A stretch of 64,000 nucleotides of DNA from Burkholderiaceae bacterium (GCA_919902775.1 CAKKRJ010000007.1:62001-126000); one strand, 5' to 3'. Shown: positions 1 to 9,281, numbered from the stretch's first letter. Made by a program: numbers and translations. The notes: a model not told the origin generated them from the letters alone.

Positions 1-711
1 TCGCAACAGGCCATTCAGGCCCAGAATGGCGTTCATGGGCGTGCGCAACTCATGGCCCACCGCCGCCACAAATTCGTCCTTGTGGGTTTGCGCTTGCAAC
101 AAGCTGGTTTGGGTGTTCTCCAATTCTCGGTTGCGCAGGTCCAACTCCTGCAGCTGGGCCTTGTGCAGTCGGTCATACAGACTCAAGACCAGCACCAGAC
201 TGCCTGCCGCCAAGACGTGGTTGGACACCGCCCACAGCACCAACCACGCCCCGGGCGGGGGTTGCACCACGCTGCCATCGCGTAAATTGTTCAGCAGCAA
301 GGCCAAATTCATGCAAAAGATCACACCGATCCAAAGCAAAGAACCTTTTGGTCCCAAGAAAAACAAAGCGGGCACTGCCAGCAAGGTGCTCCACACCAAA
401 GTAGGCGACTGGATACCGCCTGTTTGCAAAGCGATCGTCACCAGCAAGGTGAGCACCACCAACAAGGCCCCATTGACCAAATACGGGTACAGGCGGCGGG
501 AAAAGGCCCAAGGCATCATGCACCACAACACAATGGCGGCCACCAGATTGGACCGCCGGTCGTACCCGGCGTAAGGCAAGAAATAAAAAACCAGCGCGTT
601 GGCCCCAACGATGAACATGCACACGGCCAGCAACTGGTGGCGACTGAAGATGACCGACCGACCCGTGCCCAACTCGGACTGCCACCAACGAAGCAAGGTC
701 TGGCGAATCAT
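1..711 (-). CDS. membrane-bound histidine kinase, 3' end cut by window edge
   Basis: A reading frame from ATG at 711 runs leftwards off the window with no stop, giving about 237 residues. The first two thirds hold roughly six hydrophobic stretches, so this is a membrane-embedded sensor part. A charged, Leu/Gln-rich coiled-coil linker follows (about residues 180-212), and then a clear HisKA phosphoacceptor box, VGHELRTPMNAILG, with the histidine near residue 220. The HATPase domain and any receiver domain must lie beyond the edge; the H-box style is common in hybrid kinases, but that cannot be seen here. It is read in the same direction as parB, starting 15 bases past the parB stop, so it is probably the last visible gene of the mnmG-parB operon. 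The signal sensed is unknown. Confidence 0.85.
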   Translation of the reverse strand, partial: MIRQTLLRWWQSELGTGRSVIFSRHQLLAVCMFIVGANALVFYFLPYAGYDRRSNLVAAIVLWCMMPWAFSRRLYPYLVNGALLVVLTLLVTIALQTGGIQSPTLVWSTLLAVPALFFLGPKGSLLWIGVIFCMNLALLLNNLRDGSVVQPPPGAWLVLWAVSNHVLAAGSLVLVLSLYDRLHKAQLQELDLRNRELENTQTSLLQAQTHKDEFVAAVGHELRTPMNAILGLNGLLR

Positions 712-726
712 GGCGCGTCCTGACGC

Positions 727-1644
727 TCAGCCACGCAGTTTTTCGATCAGGCCATTGAGTTCATCCAGCGAGCCGAACTGGATGCTCAACTCACCCTTCT
801 CTTCCAGTTTGCCCAAGCGCTTGACGCGCTTTTTGACGCGCACCTCGACCTGGGCCATCAGCAAGTCCGACAACTCCTCTTCGACACGGCGCACATCGCG
901 TGACTTTTCCTTTTTGGGCTGTTGCGTGACCAAATTGAACTCGGCCCCCAGCTTCTTGGCCAGGCTTTCGGCCTCGCGCACCGACAACTTTTTGGCCGTG
1001 ATCTGGTTGGCCGCCGTGATTTGGGCGGCCTTGTCGAGCGACAACAACGCGCGGGCGTGGCCCATGTCCAGGTCACCGGCCATCAGCATGCTCTGCACCG
1101 CTTCGGCCAAATTCAACAGGCGCAGCAAATTGCTGGCAGCGCTGCGCGAGCGGCCCACGGCTTGCGCAGCCGCTTCGTGGGTGAGCCCAAACTCTTTAAT
1201 CAGGCGTTGCAGCCCCTGAGCCTCTTCGAGCGGGTTCAGGTCTTCGCGCTGGATGTTCTCAATGAGCGCCATGGCGGCGGCGGCTTCGTTGGGCACATCG
1301 CGCACCAACACAGGAACCGAGTCCAGGCCAGCCAACTTGCTGGCCCGAAAACGGCGCTCGCCCGCGATGATTTCGTATTTGCCGGCGTTTTCGCCTTCGG
1401 TGAGCTGGCGCACCAAGATCGGCTGCATGATGCCCTGCGCCTTGATCGACTCGGCCAATTCGTACAAAGCGCCCTCGTCCATGCGGGTGCGCGGCTGGTA
1501 CATGCCCGCCACCATCTGGTCGAGTTTGAGCTGGCTGGGCAAGCCGCTTTCGGCAGTCGAGGCGATGTCTGGTGCCTCTTGGACTTTGGGGCCCAACAGG
1601 GCTTCGAGTCCGCGGCCCAGGCCTTTGGGTTTTTTGGTGACCAT
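727..1644 (-). CDS. parB: chromosome-partition protein ParB
   Basis: This 305-residue protein starts MVTKKPKGLGRGLEALLG, the standard ParB N-terminus that contacts ParA; I chose this ATG over an upstream in-frame extension that overlaps the hydrolase gene. The ParB/Noc CTP-binding domain is visible, with its GERRFRA box following an EIIAGERR stretch. A helix-turn-helix (LTHEAAAQAVGRSRSAASN) reads parS, and a charged C-terminal dimerisation segment ends the protein. ParB loads on parS, spreads as a CTP-dependent clamp and is moved by ParA to segregate the origin region. Four parS sites lie 2.8-4 kb away in the same cluster. The start is two bases after the stop of the hydrolase gene, so the two are translationally close. 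Confidence 0.97.
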   Translation of the reverse strand: MVTKKPKGLGRGLEALLGPKVQEAPDIASTAESGLPSQLKLDQMVAGMYQPRTRMDEGALYELAESIKAQGIMQPILVRQLTEGENAGKYEIIAGERRFRASKLAGLDSVPVLVRDVPNEAAAAMALIENIQREDLNPLEEAQGLQRLIKEFGLTHEAAAQAVGRSRSAASNLLRLLNLAEAVQSMLMAGDLDMGHARALLSLDKAAQITAANQITAKKLSVREAESLAKKLGAEFNLVTQQPKKEKSRDVRRVEEELSDLLMAQVEVRVKKRVKRLGKLEEKGELSIQFGSLDELNGLIEKLRG

Positions 1645-1646
1645 GG

Positions 1647-2237
1647 TCAATCCTTCAAAAGTGTTTGCAAAAGCGCCTGGCCTTCTGGCCAATCGCCCAG
1701 CGATGAATCGGCGTTGATGTGCCCGGCTGCGCCCAGGTCGACCCATTGGGCCCCCCAGTCATGGGCCAAGGCTTGGGCCCGCCCGGCCGTGCAATACGGG
1801 TCGTTTTGGCTGCCCACCAGCAGGCTGCGAAACGGCAGCGCTTGGCGAACAATGGGGGACCAGCCGGGCAAGCGGTCTTTCAGATCGGCGGCTTCGGTGT
1901 CCCCGGGCGCGACCAACAACGCGCCTTGCACGCGGGCGGTGTGCCGAGAAACGCTGGCCCACGCGGCCACCAAAATGCAGCCCAGACTGTGTGCGACGAA
2001 CAGAACCGGGCCTGGGGCGTCGATCACGGTTTCGTCCAGCCGGGCCAGCCAATCACCGCGCAGCGGGTGCAGCCAGTTGTCCTGCTCGACCACGGCATAG
2101 CCATGCAAGCGTGCCCAGTGCATTTGCCAATGGCCAGGGCCGCTGCCCTGCCAGCCGGGCAAGATCAACACCGTCGGCACAGGCTGTGCCGAGGCGCTTT
2201 CTGGGGTGGCGACAGGGGAATGGGGCAAAACCGTCAT
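1647..2237 (-). CDS. alpha/beta hydrolase, RBBP9/YdeN type, between parA and parB
   Basis: This 196-residue protein has the compact alpha/beta-hydrolase layout: an oxyanion strand (LILPGWQGSGPGHW), a nucleophile elbow VAHSLGC with the serine in the middle, an aspartate in GSQNDPYC and a histidine in AAGHIN. The WQGSGPGHWQ start and short length match the RBBP9/YdeN serine hydrolases rather than lipases. The substrate is unknown. It sits between parA and parB in the same direction with tiny gaps (21 bases after parA, 2 before parB), so it is co-transcribed with the partition genes; that alone does not show a partition role. The start is the ATG at 2237; an upstream in-frame TTG at 2255 is less likely. 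Confidence 0.85.
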   Translation of the reverse strand: MTVLPHSPVATPESASAQPVPTVLILPGWQGSGPGHWQMHWARLHGYAVVEQDNWLHPLRGDWLARLDETVIDAPGPVLFVAHSLGCILVAAWASVSRHTARVQGALLVAPGDTEAADLKDRLPGWSPIVRQALPFRSLLVGSQNDPYCTAGRAQALAHDWGAQWVDLGAAGHINADSSLGDWPEGQALLQTLLKD

Positions 2238-2258
2238 GGTGCGCAGCGCGGCCAATGC

Positions 2259-3029
2259 TCAGAGCGTCGGCGCACGTTGCACCAACTCGCGGGCAAACTC
2301 GACATAGGCTTGGCTGCCCTTGGCTGAAGGGTCAAACACCACACCAGGCAAACCGTAACTGGGCGCTTCGGCCAGGCGCACGTTGCGAGGAATCACGGTG
2401 TCAAACACCTTGTCGCCGAAATGCGCCTTGAGCTGGTCACTGACCTGCATCTGCAAAGTGATGCGCGGGTCGAACATGACGCGCAACAAGCCGATGATTT
2501 TCAGGTCTTTGTTGAGGTTGGCGTGCACCTGCTTGATGGTGTTGACCAGGTCGGTCAGGCCTTCGAGCGCAAAGTACTCGCACTGCATGGGCACGATCAC
2601 CCCGTGGGCCGAGCACAGGCCGTTGAGCGTGAGCATGGACAGCGAGGGCGGACAATCGATGAGCACAAAGTCGTAATCGGCATCGACCACGCGCAAGGCA
2701 TTTTTCAGGCGCTGGTCGCGGTGTTCCAGCTGCACCAGCTCCACCTCGGCACCGGCCAATTCGCGGTTGGCGCTCAGCACGTCGTAACCGCATTTTTCGG
2801 CCTTGACCACGGCCTCGGCAATTGAGGCCGACTCCAGCAACACGTCGTACACATTGAGCTCGACCGTGCGCTTGTCGATGCCCGAACCCATGGTGGCGTT
2901 GCCCTGCGGGTCCAGATCAACCAAGAGCACGCGTTGCCCGACTTTGGCCAGACCAGCGGCCAGGTTGACGGTGGTGGTGGTTTTGCCGACGCCACCCTTT
3001 TGGTTGGCAATGCAGAAAATGGTGGCCAT
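2259..3029 (-). CDS. parA: chromosome-partition ATPase ParA (Soj type)
   Basis: This 256-residue protein has the deviant Walker A motif KGGVGKTTTT near the N-terminus, Walker A' DLDPQGNAT and Walker B VLIDCPPSLS, all diagnostic for the ParA/MinD superfamily. With no N-terminal DNA-binding extension it is the short chromosomal (Soj) type. It binds the nucleoid as an ATP dimer and is released by ParB, which moves parS-bound origins. It lies in the mnmG-rsmG-parAB cluster usual for origin-proximal regions. The ATG start is supported by the immediate IANQKGG strand. The gap to the upstream lysE gene is 15 bases, consistent with one transcript. Confidence 0.97.
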   Translation of the reverse strand: MATIFCIANQKGGVGKTTTTVNLAAGLAKVGQRVLLVDLDPQGNATMGSGIDKRTVELNVYDVLLESASIAEAVVKAEKCGYDVLSANRELAGAEVELVQLEHRDQRLKNALRVVDADYDFVLIDCPPSLSMLTLNGLCSAHGVIVPMQCEYFALEGLTDLVNTIKQVHANLNKDLKIIGLLRVMFDPRITLQMQVSDQLKAHFGDKVFDTVIPRNVRLAEAPSYGLPGVVFDPSAKGSQAYVEFARELVQRAPTL

Positions 3030-3044
3030 GAAAGTCCGTCCCGG

Positions 3045-3662
3045 TTATTTGGAAATGGCCAGCTTGATGCCGAAACCCACAAGGAAAACACCCGCCAGCT
3101 TCTCCAGCACGCGCCCGATCACAGGGTTCGCACGCATGCGCGCGGCCAGGTGGTGGGTCAGCAAGGTCATGCCCACGCCATAGAGAAAGGTCAGTCCGGC
3201 AATGGTCGCGGCCATCACGCCGAAGCTGACCCAACCCAAGTGGGTTTGGGGGTCGACAAACAGCGGGAAGAACGCCATGTAAAAAACGATCGCCTTGGGG
3301 TTCAGCAGCGTGATGACCAGCGCTTGTTGCAGGTATTGACGAGGACGAATGTTCAGCACGGGCCTGTCACCCGGTTTGGCCGACAACATCTTCCAACCCA
3401 GCCACGCCAAGTAGACCGCGCCCAACCACTGGATGGCGGTAAAGGCGGTGGGGTAAGTGGCCAGCACCGCCGCCACACCGGCCACGGCCAGCCACATGAG
3501 CACCTGGTCACCCAGAATCACGCCCAAAGTGGCCATCAAGCCCCCGGCCAGACCGCCCTTGCTGGTGGAGGTGATCAGGGCCAGGTTGCCAGGGCCGGGA
3601 ATGGCCAGAAACAACACGATCGCCGCCACAAACGCGCCATAGTCAGAGATGCCAAAAAACAT
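3045..3662 (-). CDS. LysE/RhtB family amino-acid exporter (first copy)
   Basis: This 205-residue protein has about six hydrophobic segments and the LysE/RhtB signatures: an early LAIPGPGNLALITSTSKGG and a mid-protein LLNPKAIVFYMAFFP. Such proteins export amino acids or their analogues across the inner membrane; the substrate cannot be told from sequence. I start at the ATG at 3662 (MFFGISDYGAF) because the paralogue immediately upstream begins in the same way. The two copies are clearly a tandem duplication, sharing the N-terminus, the GDQVL..L.VAG segment and the NPKAI motif. It is transcribed with parA, 15 bases upstream of it. Confidence 0.9.
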   Translation of the reverse strand: MFFGISDYGAFVAAIVLFLAIPGPGNLALITSTSKGGLAGGLMATLGVILGDQVLMWLAVAGVAAVLATYPTAFTAIQWLGAVYLAWLGWKMLSAKPGDRPVLNIRPRQYLQQALVITLLNPKAIVFYMAFFPLFVDPQTHLGWVSFGVMAATIAGLTFLYGVGMTLLTHHLAARMRANPVIGRVLEKLAGVFLVGFGIKLAISK

Positions 3663-3705
3663 GTGAGGGACTTTCAGAAAAATGATGCCACAGCCTGGCC
3701 AAAGC

Positions 3706-4320
3706 TCATTTGGCCACAACCAGCTTGAGACCAAAACCGATCAGGCACAAACCCGCCAATTTTTGCAAAAAGCCCGTGGCACGGGGGCTGGCGCGCAGGC
3801 GTTCGGCCATGAAGTGGGTGATCAACACCACCCCAAAGCAATAAACAAAACCCAGCACCGCGATGGTCAACGCCATCGCCACAAAAGTGAGCCCGCCTTG
3901 GTGATGGACCGGGTCAATGAACTGCGGGAAAAAGGCCAGGTAAAACATGATCGCCTTGGGGTTGAGCAAGGTGATGAACAGGGTTTCACGAAAGTAGTGC
4001 CCGGGGCTGATTTGGATGCTGGGGCCTTCGCCGGCTTTGGCTGTGAGCATCTTGAAACCCAGCCACGCCAGGTAGGCCGCGCCCGCCCACTGCAAAGCCG
4101 AGAAGACGGGCGGATACGCCTGCAGCACCGCCGCCAAGCCGGCCACGGTCAGCCACAACAGAACCTGATCGCCCAAAAGCAAGCCCAGCACTGAGGCCAG
4201 ACCGCCGGACAAGCCGCCCTTGCTGGTCGAGCTGATCAAGGCCAAATTGCCAGGGCCCGGCAAAAACAACAACAGGACAAAGGCCGCCGTGAATGCGCCG
4301 TAATCCGAAATACCAAACAT
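3706..4320 (-). CDS. LysE/RhtB family amino-acid exporter (second, tandem copy)
   Basis: This 204-residue membrane protein starts MFGISDYGAFTAAF and carries LFLPGPGNLALISSTSKGG and LLNPKAIMFYLAFFP, the same family signatures as the neighbour downstream. The two are probable in-place duplicates that have diverged moderately. The ATG at 4320 is chosen because it matches the paralogue's start; the longer frame upstream would include parS-bearing intergenic DNA. It is the first gene after the parS-containing gap that follows rsmG. The family exports neutral or basic amino acids and homoserine lactones; the actual substrate is unknown. Confidence 0.9.
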   Translation of the reverse strand: MFGISDYGAFTAAFVLLLFLPGPGNLALISSTSKGGLSGGLASVLGLLLGDQVLLWLTVAGLAAVLQAYPPVFSALQWAGAAYLAWLGFKMLTAKAGEGPSIQISPGHYFRETLFITLLNPKAIMFYLAFFPQFIDPVHHQGGLTFVAMALTIAVLGFVYCFGVVLITHFMAERLRASPRATGFLQKLAGLCLIGFGLKLVVAK

Positions 4321-4419
4321 GCGTGAACTTTCAATGCAATGGGCGAGTGTAAGTGATGCACTGCCCCGCTCCGCGTTGGGCAACCCCTTGCACGCCCGCT
4401 TCAACACCTGGTCAAGGCG

Positions 4420-4435
4420 TGTTTCACGTGAAACA
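4420..4435. promoter_or_regulatory. parS site 1 (perfect)
   Basis: The 16-base palindrome TGTTTCACGTGAAACA is the exact ParB-binding consensus. It lies in the gap between lysE and the rsmG stop, so it is not constrained by coding. Confidence 0.95.
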
Positions 4436-4443
4436 CGTGCCGC

Positions 4444-5091
4444 TCAAGCAGGCTGGGGCTTCATCCAAACCATGCAGCGCTCGACATCCAGACCAGGAAC
4501 CGTCAACGGTTCCACGTGAAACACGTTCACATCTGCGGGCAAGGCGGCGATTTCATCTTGCGGGTGCTTGCCCTTCATGGCCATCCAAACCCCACCCTCT
4601 TTCAGCGCCGAGCGCGACCAAGTCACAAAGTCCGGCAGCGAAGCAAAAGCCCGCGAACAGATCACGTCATAAGGATCGGTCAAAGACTCCACCCGGGCAT
4701 GGATGCCGCGCAAGTTGGGCAGCTTCAGGCTCGCCGCCACTTGCTGCACAAACGCCGCTTTCTTGGCCACCGTGTCCACGCAGCGCACCTCCAGCTCGGG
4801 CATGCAAATGGCCAGCACCACACCAGGCAAACCGCCGCCCGAACCCACATCCAGCACCCGAGCGGCCTGGCCTTGGGCATGCCGAGTCAAGGGGGCCACC
4901 GCCGTCAGGCTGTCCAGCAGGTGGTGTGTCAACATGTCCGCCGGGTCGCGCAAGGCCGTGAGGTTGTACACCTTGTTCCATTTTTGAATGAGCGCCACGT
5001 AATCCAGCAAGCGCTGAATTTGTTCATCGGACAAGCCCAGCCCCAAGGTCTGCGCGCCCGCGCGCAAGCCGGCTTCCAGATTCACGCTCAT
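4444..5091 (-). CDS. rsmG: 16S rRNA (guanine-N7) methyltransferase RsmG
   Basis: This 215-residue protein methylates G527 of 16S rRNA at N7. The SAM-binding motif [16 protein letters not shown] is clear, preceded by the family's NKVYNLTA and HHLLDSL motifs and followed by [11 protein letters not shown]. The start overlaps the mnmG stop by four bases (ATGA), showing translational coupling. A degenerate parS (4508-4523) sits inside the 3' end of the coding sequence. The mnmG-rsmG-parA-parB neighbourhood is conserved in many bacteria. Confidence 0.97.
   Translation of the reverse strand: MSVNLEAGLRAGAQTLGLGLSDEQIQRLLDYVALIQKWNKVYNLTALRDPADMLTHHLLDSLTAVAPLTRHAQGQAARVLDVGSGGGLPGVVLAICMPELEVRCVDTVAKKAAFVQQVAASLKLPNLRGIHARVESLTDPYDVICSRAFASLPDFVTWSRSALKEGGVWMAMKGKHPQDEIAALPADVNVFHVEPLTVPGLDVERCMVWMKPQPA
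4508..4523. promoter_or_regulatory. parS-like site 2 (two mismatches)
   Basis: GGTTCCACGTGAAACA matches the 16-base parS consensus at 14 positions and keeps the central CACGTG. It lies inside the 3' part of rsmG, within 90 bases of the perfect site at 4420. Confidence 0.75.
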
Positions 5092-7070
5092 GCCTGCGTC
5101 CCCACACCAGCGCCCTCTTCGGCGGCGTGCATGAAACCCTTGAACCCGCCCTTCTTCAAGTGGATCAACAAAAGCGACACGCTGGCGGGCGTGATACCGG
5201 AAATGCGCGAAGCTTGGCCCAAGGTTTCGGGCCGGTGTTTGGCCAACTTTTGGCGGGCCTCAATCGACAAGGCCGACACCTGCATGTAATCCAGGCTTTC
5301 GGGCAGACGCAGGTGTTCATAGAATGCGGCCCGCTCCACCTCGCCTTTTTGGCGGTCGATGTAGCCGGAATACTTGGCTGCAATCTCCACCTGCTCAATC
5401 ACGGACGGGCTCAACTCGCCCAAGGTTTCACGTGAAACATCGGCACTGGCCATGCGGCCTTCGTCCAAAGACATCAGCGCCTGGTACGTCACATTGGGGC
5501 GGCGCAACAAGTCGAACAGGTTGTGCTCGTGTTCAATGGCTTTGCCCAACACCCGCTCAGACTCGGTGGCTGGCAAATTGCGCGGGTTCACCCAAGTGGA
5601 CTTCAGGCGCTCTGTTTCACGTGAAACAGCATCGCGTTTACGGCTGAAAGCATCCCAACGTGCATCGTCCACCAAGCCCATTTGCCGCCCCACTTCGGTC
5701 AAGCGGGCATCGGCGTTGTCTTCGCGCAGCTGCAAACGAAACTCGGCCCGGCTGGTGAACATGCGGTAGGGTTCGGTCACGCCCTGGGTCACCAAGTCGT
5801 CCACCAACACGCCCAGGTAAGCCTGATCGCGTGCAGGCGTCCAGGCGGCTTCGCCCCGGCATTGCAGCGCGGCGTTGAGGCCTGCAAACAAGCCCTGTGC
5901 CGCAGCCTCTTCGTAACCGGTGGTGCCGTTGATCTGCCCGGCAAAGAACAAGCCGTTGATCTGCCGAGTCTCAAAACTGTTCTTCAGCGCCCGGGGGTCA
6001 AAGTAGTCGTATTCGATGGCGTAGCCGGGCCGCAGGATATGACAGTTTTCCAGGCCCTTCATCGAGCGCACCAGGTCGTACTGGATGTCAAAGGGCAAGC
6101 TGGTCGAGATGCCGTTGGGGTAGACCTCGTGCGTGGTCAGGCCTTCGGGCTCCAGAAAAATCTGGTGGCTGTCCTTGTCAGCAAAGCGGTTGATCTTGTC
6201 TTCCACGCTCGGGCAGTAGCGCGGGCCCACGCCCTCGATCTTGCCGGTGAACATGGGGCTGCGGTCGAAGCCAGAGCGGATGATCTCGTGCGTGCGGGTG
6301 TTGGTGTGGGTGATCCAGCACGGCACCTGGCGCGGGTGCATGGCCGTGTTGCCCATGAAGCTGAACACCGGCACCGGCTGGTCGGCGTTCATGCCGCCGG
6401 GCACACCGTCGCCGGGTTGCTCGGTGCATTGGGAGAAGTCGATGGTGCGGCCATCCAGGCGCGGCGGCGTGCCGGTTTTCAGCCGGCCCTGCGGCAACTT
6501 CAACTCTTTCAGCCGCGCCGACAGACTCACAGCGGGGGGATCACCCGCCCTGCCCGCCGCATAGTTTTGCAGACCCACATGGATCTTGCCGTCCAGGAAG
6601 GTGCCTGCCGTCAACACCACCGTGCGGGAACGGAAGCGGATGCCCACTTGTGTGACGGCACCCACCACCCGGTCGCCTTCGACCATCAAATCATCGACGG
6701 CCTGCTGAAAGAGCCACAGATTGGGCTGGTTTTCCAACATGCGGCGGATGGCGGCTTTGTACAAAATCCGGTCGGCCTGGGCCCGCGTGGCGCGCACGGC
6801 CGGGCCTTTGGACGAGTTGAGAATGCGGAACTGGATGCCGCCTTCATCGGTGGCCAGCGCCATGGCCCCACCCAAAGCGTCCACCTCTTTGACCAGATGC
6901 CCTTTGCCGATGCCACCAATGCTGGGGTTGCAACTCATCTGGCCCAAGGTTTCGATGTTGTGCGACAGGAGCAAAGTTTTGCAGCCCATGCGCGCCGCAG
7001 CCAACGCCGCTTCTGTGCCGGCATGGCCGCCACCGACCACGATCACGTCAAATTCTTGAGGGTAAAGCAT
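5088..7070 (-). CDS. mnmG: tRNA uridine-5-carboxymethylaminomethyl modification enzyme MnmG (GidA)
   Basis: This 660-residue FAD protein forms, with MnmE, the complex that installs the cmnm5 group on the wobble uridine of several tRNAs. The Rossmann FAD motif [12 protein letters not shown] is at the N-terminus, and [18 protein letters not shown] follows as the family signature. [13 protein letters not shown] and the [21 protein letters not shown] block confirm the family. It is about 30 residues longer than the E. coli enzyme, mostly by insertions in the C-terminal half. It is the first gene of the leftward cluster. Two parS sites (5424-5439 and 5613-5628) are embedded in the region coding for its C-terminal third. 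Confidence 0.98.
   Translation of the reverse strand: MLYPQEFDVIVVGGGHAGTEAALAAARMGCKTLLLSHNIETLGQMSCNPSIGGIGKGHLVKEVDALGGAMALATDEGGIQFRILNSSKGPAVRATRAQADRILYKAAIRRMLENQPNLWLFQQAVDDLMVEGDRVVGAVTQVGIRFRSRTVVLTAGTFLDGKIHVGLQNYAAGRAGDPPAVSLSARLKELKLPQGRLKTGTPPRLDGRTIDFSQCTEQPGDGVPGGMNADQPVPVFSFMGNTAMHPRQVPCWITHTNTRTHEIIRSGFDRSPMFTGKIEGVGPRYCPSVEDKINRFADKDSHQIFLEPEGLTTHEVYPNGISTSLPFDIQYDLVRSMKGLENCHILRPGYAIEYDYFDPRALKNSFETRQINGLFFAGQINGTTGYEEAAAQGLFAGLNAALQCRGEAAWTPARDQAYLGVLVDDLVTQGVTEPYRMFTSRAEFRLQLREDNADARLTEVGRQMGLVDDARWDAFSRKRDAVSRETERLKSTWVNPRNLPATESERVLGKAIEHEHNLFDLLRRPNVTYQALMSLDEGRMASADVSRETLGELSPSVIEQVEIAAKYSGYIDRQKGEVERAAFYEHLRLPESLDYMQVSALSIEARQKLAKHRPETLGQASRISGITPASVSLLLIHLKKGGFKGFMHAAEEGAGVGTQA
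5424..5439. promoter_or_regulatory. parS site 3 (one mismatch)
   Basis: GGTTTCACGTGAAACA matches the parS consensus at 15 of 16 positions, inside the mnmG coding sequence. Confidence 0.88.
5613..5628. promoter_or_regulatory. parS site 4 (perfect)
   Basis: A perfect 16-base parS palindrome, TGTTTCACGTGAAACA, inside mnmG. In the reading frame it codes for part of AVSRETERL; the site-3 copy codes a similar VSRETLG peptide, as expected when a 16-base motif is kept in coding DNA. Confidence 0.95.
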
Positions 7071-7309
7071 GAACAGGGGTCCGTCTGGGGGTGAGTCAAG
7101 TGCAGGGGGCTGGGCGCGAATGACAACCCTGCCATGGGTTGCGCTGAACCGCTGATTTTACAGTCCGGCCCTGCATGGCGCGTTCAGCAGCTTCCCGATC
7201 AACCACAGAAGGCAAGGCGTGGCGCGGCCCAAAGAGAGGTGAACGACTGCAACAATAATTGCAAACCTATATATACAATAAGCTGTCAACAACCAACGAA
7301 AGTGCCAAT

Positions 7310-7708
7310 ATGAAACTCAAAGCCATTTTTTCAACTGTTGCCATGGCAGGGATGCTTTTATTTTCAACCGCCTCCCAGGCAGCGCCCGCGCTGGACGACC
7401 CCAGCACCGTGCTCACGGTGATGCAGTTCACGCTCAAACCGGGCGCATCGCGCGAAGAATTGCTCAACCGCATGACGGCGATCCGTGATTACGGGCGCAA
7501 GCAACCGGGCATCATCGACAACGCCATCATGGAAAACCGGAACACCGCCAATTCCCCAACATTTGTGGGCGTGACGCGCTGGAAGAGTTTCAAGGCGTGG
7601 GAAGCCATGTGGACCAGCGACGAGTTCAAAAAATTGGTCGCACGCGTCACGGAAATTGGCGACATCAACCCCGGCACATTCGCCCCCGTCCCCGCGAAAA
7701 CCAAGTAA
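7310..7708 (+). CDS. small exported protein with an ABM-like (dimeric alpha-beta barrel) domain
   Basis: From the ATG at 7310 the 132-residue product begins with a signal peptide (MKLKAIFSTVAMAGMLLF followed by STASQA), so it is probably periplasmic; an upstream in-frame start at 7259 would spoil this signal. The mature part (LTVMQFTLKPGASREELLNRM, then NTANSPTFVGVTRWKSFKAWE) resembles the ABM / dimeric alpha-beta barrel fold used by small monooxygenases and stress-response barrel proteins. No catalytic residues can be named. An exported member is less common than cytoplasmic ones. The gene stands alone, with an AT-rich stretch (TATATATACAAT near 7268-7279) before it and a strong hairpin after it. 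Confidence 0.75.
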   Translation: MKLKAIFSTVAMAGMLLFSTASQAAPALDDPSTVLTVMQFTLKPGASREELLNRMTAIRDYGRKQPGIIDNAIMENRNTANSPTFVGVTRWKSFKAWEAMWTSDEFKKLVARVTEIGDINPGTFAPVPAKTK

Positions 7709-7735
7709 ACCTTCGCCGCCTGGTCTCGCTTTCAG

Positions 7736-7763
7736 CGCCCAATGCACCCAGCTGCATTGGGCG
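7736..7763 (+). terminator. intrinsic terminator-like hairpin
   Basis: An 11-base perfect stem (CGCCCAATGCA / TGCATTGGGCG) with a six-base loop lies 28 bases after the stop of the ABM-like gene and is followed by TTGCCACTTTT. The stem is strong but the T tract is interrupted. Confidence 0.7.
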
Positions 7764-7970
7764 TTGCCACTTTTGAGCCGCGGCACGAGGCCCGCCCAAC
7801 ACGGATCACGCCACTAAGGCAAAAGAGCCAGCAAGCAGCCCCCACCATGTACGAACACGTTATGCGTAAAACACATGACCTGACAGCCAAGCGGCCTTGG
7901 ACGCGGCCGCAGGCCCGCCCTAACATTTGCGGCACTGACAAATCGTCAGGTTCAAGAAAGGCGTCCGCAC

Positions 7971-9281
7971 ATGTCCCATTCACCCGCAGGCATTCCCGCC
8001 ACAAGCCCCCATGCCCTGCCCTCTTATTTGAACGCTGAACACCTCGGCCCCTGGGGCATCTACCTGCAGCAGGTGGACCGCGTCACGCCCTATCTGGGCA
8101 CTTTGTCGCGCTGGGTGGAGACCCTCAAGCGCCCTAAGCGTGCCCTGATCGTGGACGTGCCGATCGAGCTGGACAACGGCACCATGGCCCACTTTGAAGG
8201 CTACCGCGTGCAGCACAACACCAGCCGTGGCCCTGGCAAAGGCGGCGTGCGCTTTCACCAAGACGTGACTTTGTCCGAGGTCATGGCCCTGTCGGCCTGG
8301 ATGTCGGTGAAAAACGCCGCCGTGAACCTGCCGTTTGGTGGCGCCAAGGGCGGCATCCGGGTCGATCCCAAAACCTTGTCGCGCGGCGAGCTGGAGCGCC
8401 TGACGCGCCGCTACACCAGCGAGATCGGCATCATCATCGGCCCCACCAAGGACATCCCCGCCCCCGACGTGAACACCAACGAGCAAATCATGGCCTGGAT
8501 GATGGACACCTACTCCATGAACGAAGGCGCCACCGCCTCGGGCGTGGTCACGGGCAAACCGATTGCCTTGGGCGGCTCGCTGGGCCGGCGCGAAGCCACC
8601 GGGCGCGGCGTCTTCACCGTGGGCCAGGAAGCCGCACAACACATTGGTCTGGACATCGCAAAAGCCAAAATTGCGGTGCAAGGCTTTGGCAACGTGGGCG
8701 GCATTGCGGCCAAACTGTTTGCGCAGACCGGGGCCACCGTGGTCGCCGTGCAAGACCACGGCGGCACGGTCTACCAGGCGTCTGGCCTGGACGTGCCGGC
8801 CCTGCTGCAGCACGTCAACACGCATGGCAGCGTGAAAGGTTTTGCGCCAGCAGAAGTGCTGCCCGATGCGCAGTTCTGGAGCGTGGATTGCGACATCCTG
8901 ATCCCGGCAGCGCTGGAGCAGCAAATCACCGCGACCAATGCCCACCAGATCCAGGCCCGCATGGTGATTGAAGGGGCCAACGGACCGACCACGCCCGAGG
9001 CCGATGACATCCTGCACGAACGGGGCATTCTGGTCGTGCCCGACGTGATCGCCAACGCGGGCGGCGTCACCGTCAGTTACTTTGAATGGGTGCAGGATTT
9101 CTCCAGCTTCTTCTGGAGCGAAGACGACATCAACACCCGCCTGGTGCGCATCATGCGCGAAGCCTTTGCGGCCATCTGGCAAGTGGCTGACGAACACCAG
9201 GTGAGCCTGCGCACGGCCACCTTCATCGTGGCCTGTTCACGCATTTTGCAAGCGCGTGAATTGCGTGGGCTCTATCCCTGA
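7971..9281 (+). CDS. gdhA: Glu/Leu/Phe/Val dehydrogenase family, probable glutamate dehydrogenase
   Basis: This 436-residue protein (the usual length for hexameric GDHs of this type) reversibly converts glutamate to 2-oxoglutarate and ammonia. Visible motifs are the substrate-binding [12 protein letters not shown], the catalytic-lysine region [17 protein letters not shown], and the dinucleotide fold [18 protein letters not shown] and branched-chain or phenylalanine dehydrogenases share these motifs; glutamate is the best call given the length and the [19 protein letters not shown]-terminal block. NAD versus NADP use is not decided. The ATG start has a purine-rich AAGAAAGG about 10 bases upstream. 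It is followed by the repeat-rich gap and a convergent Lrp gene. Confidence 0.9.
   Translation: MSHSPAGIPATSPHALPSYLNAEHLGPWGIYLQQVDRVTPYLGTLSRWVETLKRPKRALIVDVPIELDNGTMAHFEGYRVQHNTSRGPGKGGVRFHQDVTLSEVMALSAWMSVKNAAVNLPFGGAKGGIRVDPKTLSRGELERLTRRYTSEIGIIIGPTKDIPAPDVNTNEQIMAWMMDTYSMNEGATASGVVTGKPIALGGSLGRREATGRGVFTVGQEAAQHIGLDIAKAKIAVQGFGNVGGIAAKLFAQTGATVVAVQDHGGTVYQASGLDVPALLQHVNTHGSVKGFAPAEVLPDAQFWSVDCDILIPAALEQQITATNAHQIQARMVIEGANGPTTPEADDILHERGILVVPDVIANAGGVTVSYFEWVQDFSSFFWSEDDINTRLVRIMREAFAAIWQVADEHQVSLRTATFIVACSRILQARELRGLYP

Noticed and set aside
173-688. 171-residue minus-strand frame
   Set aside because: It is a shadow of the histidine-kinase frame (1-711), which has a recognisable HisKA box; the shadow has Arg/Val/Gly-rich nonsense composition.
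922-2100. 392-residue plus-strand frame opposite parB and the hydrolase
   Set aside because: Antisense of two recognised genes, with no family resemblance; long antisense frames are common at this GC content.
7071-7309. Possible origin-type region after mnmG
   Set aside because: No DnaA box and no AT-rich stretch beyond the promoter-like TATATATA; I see nothing else in it.
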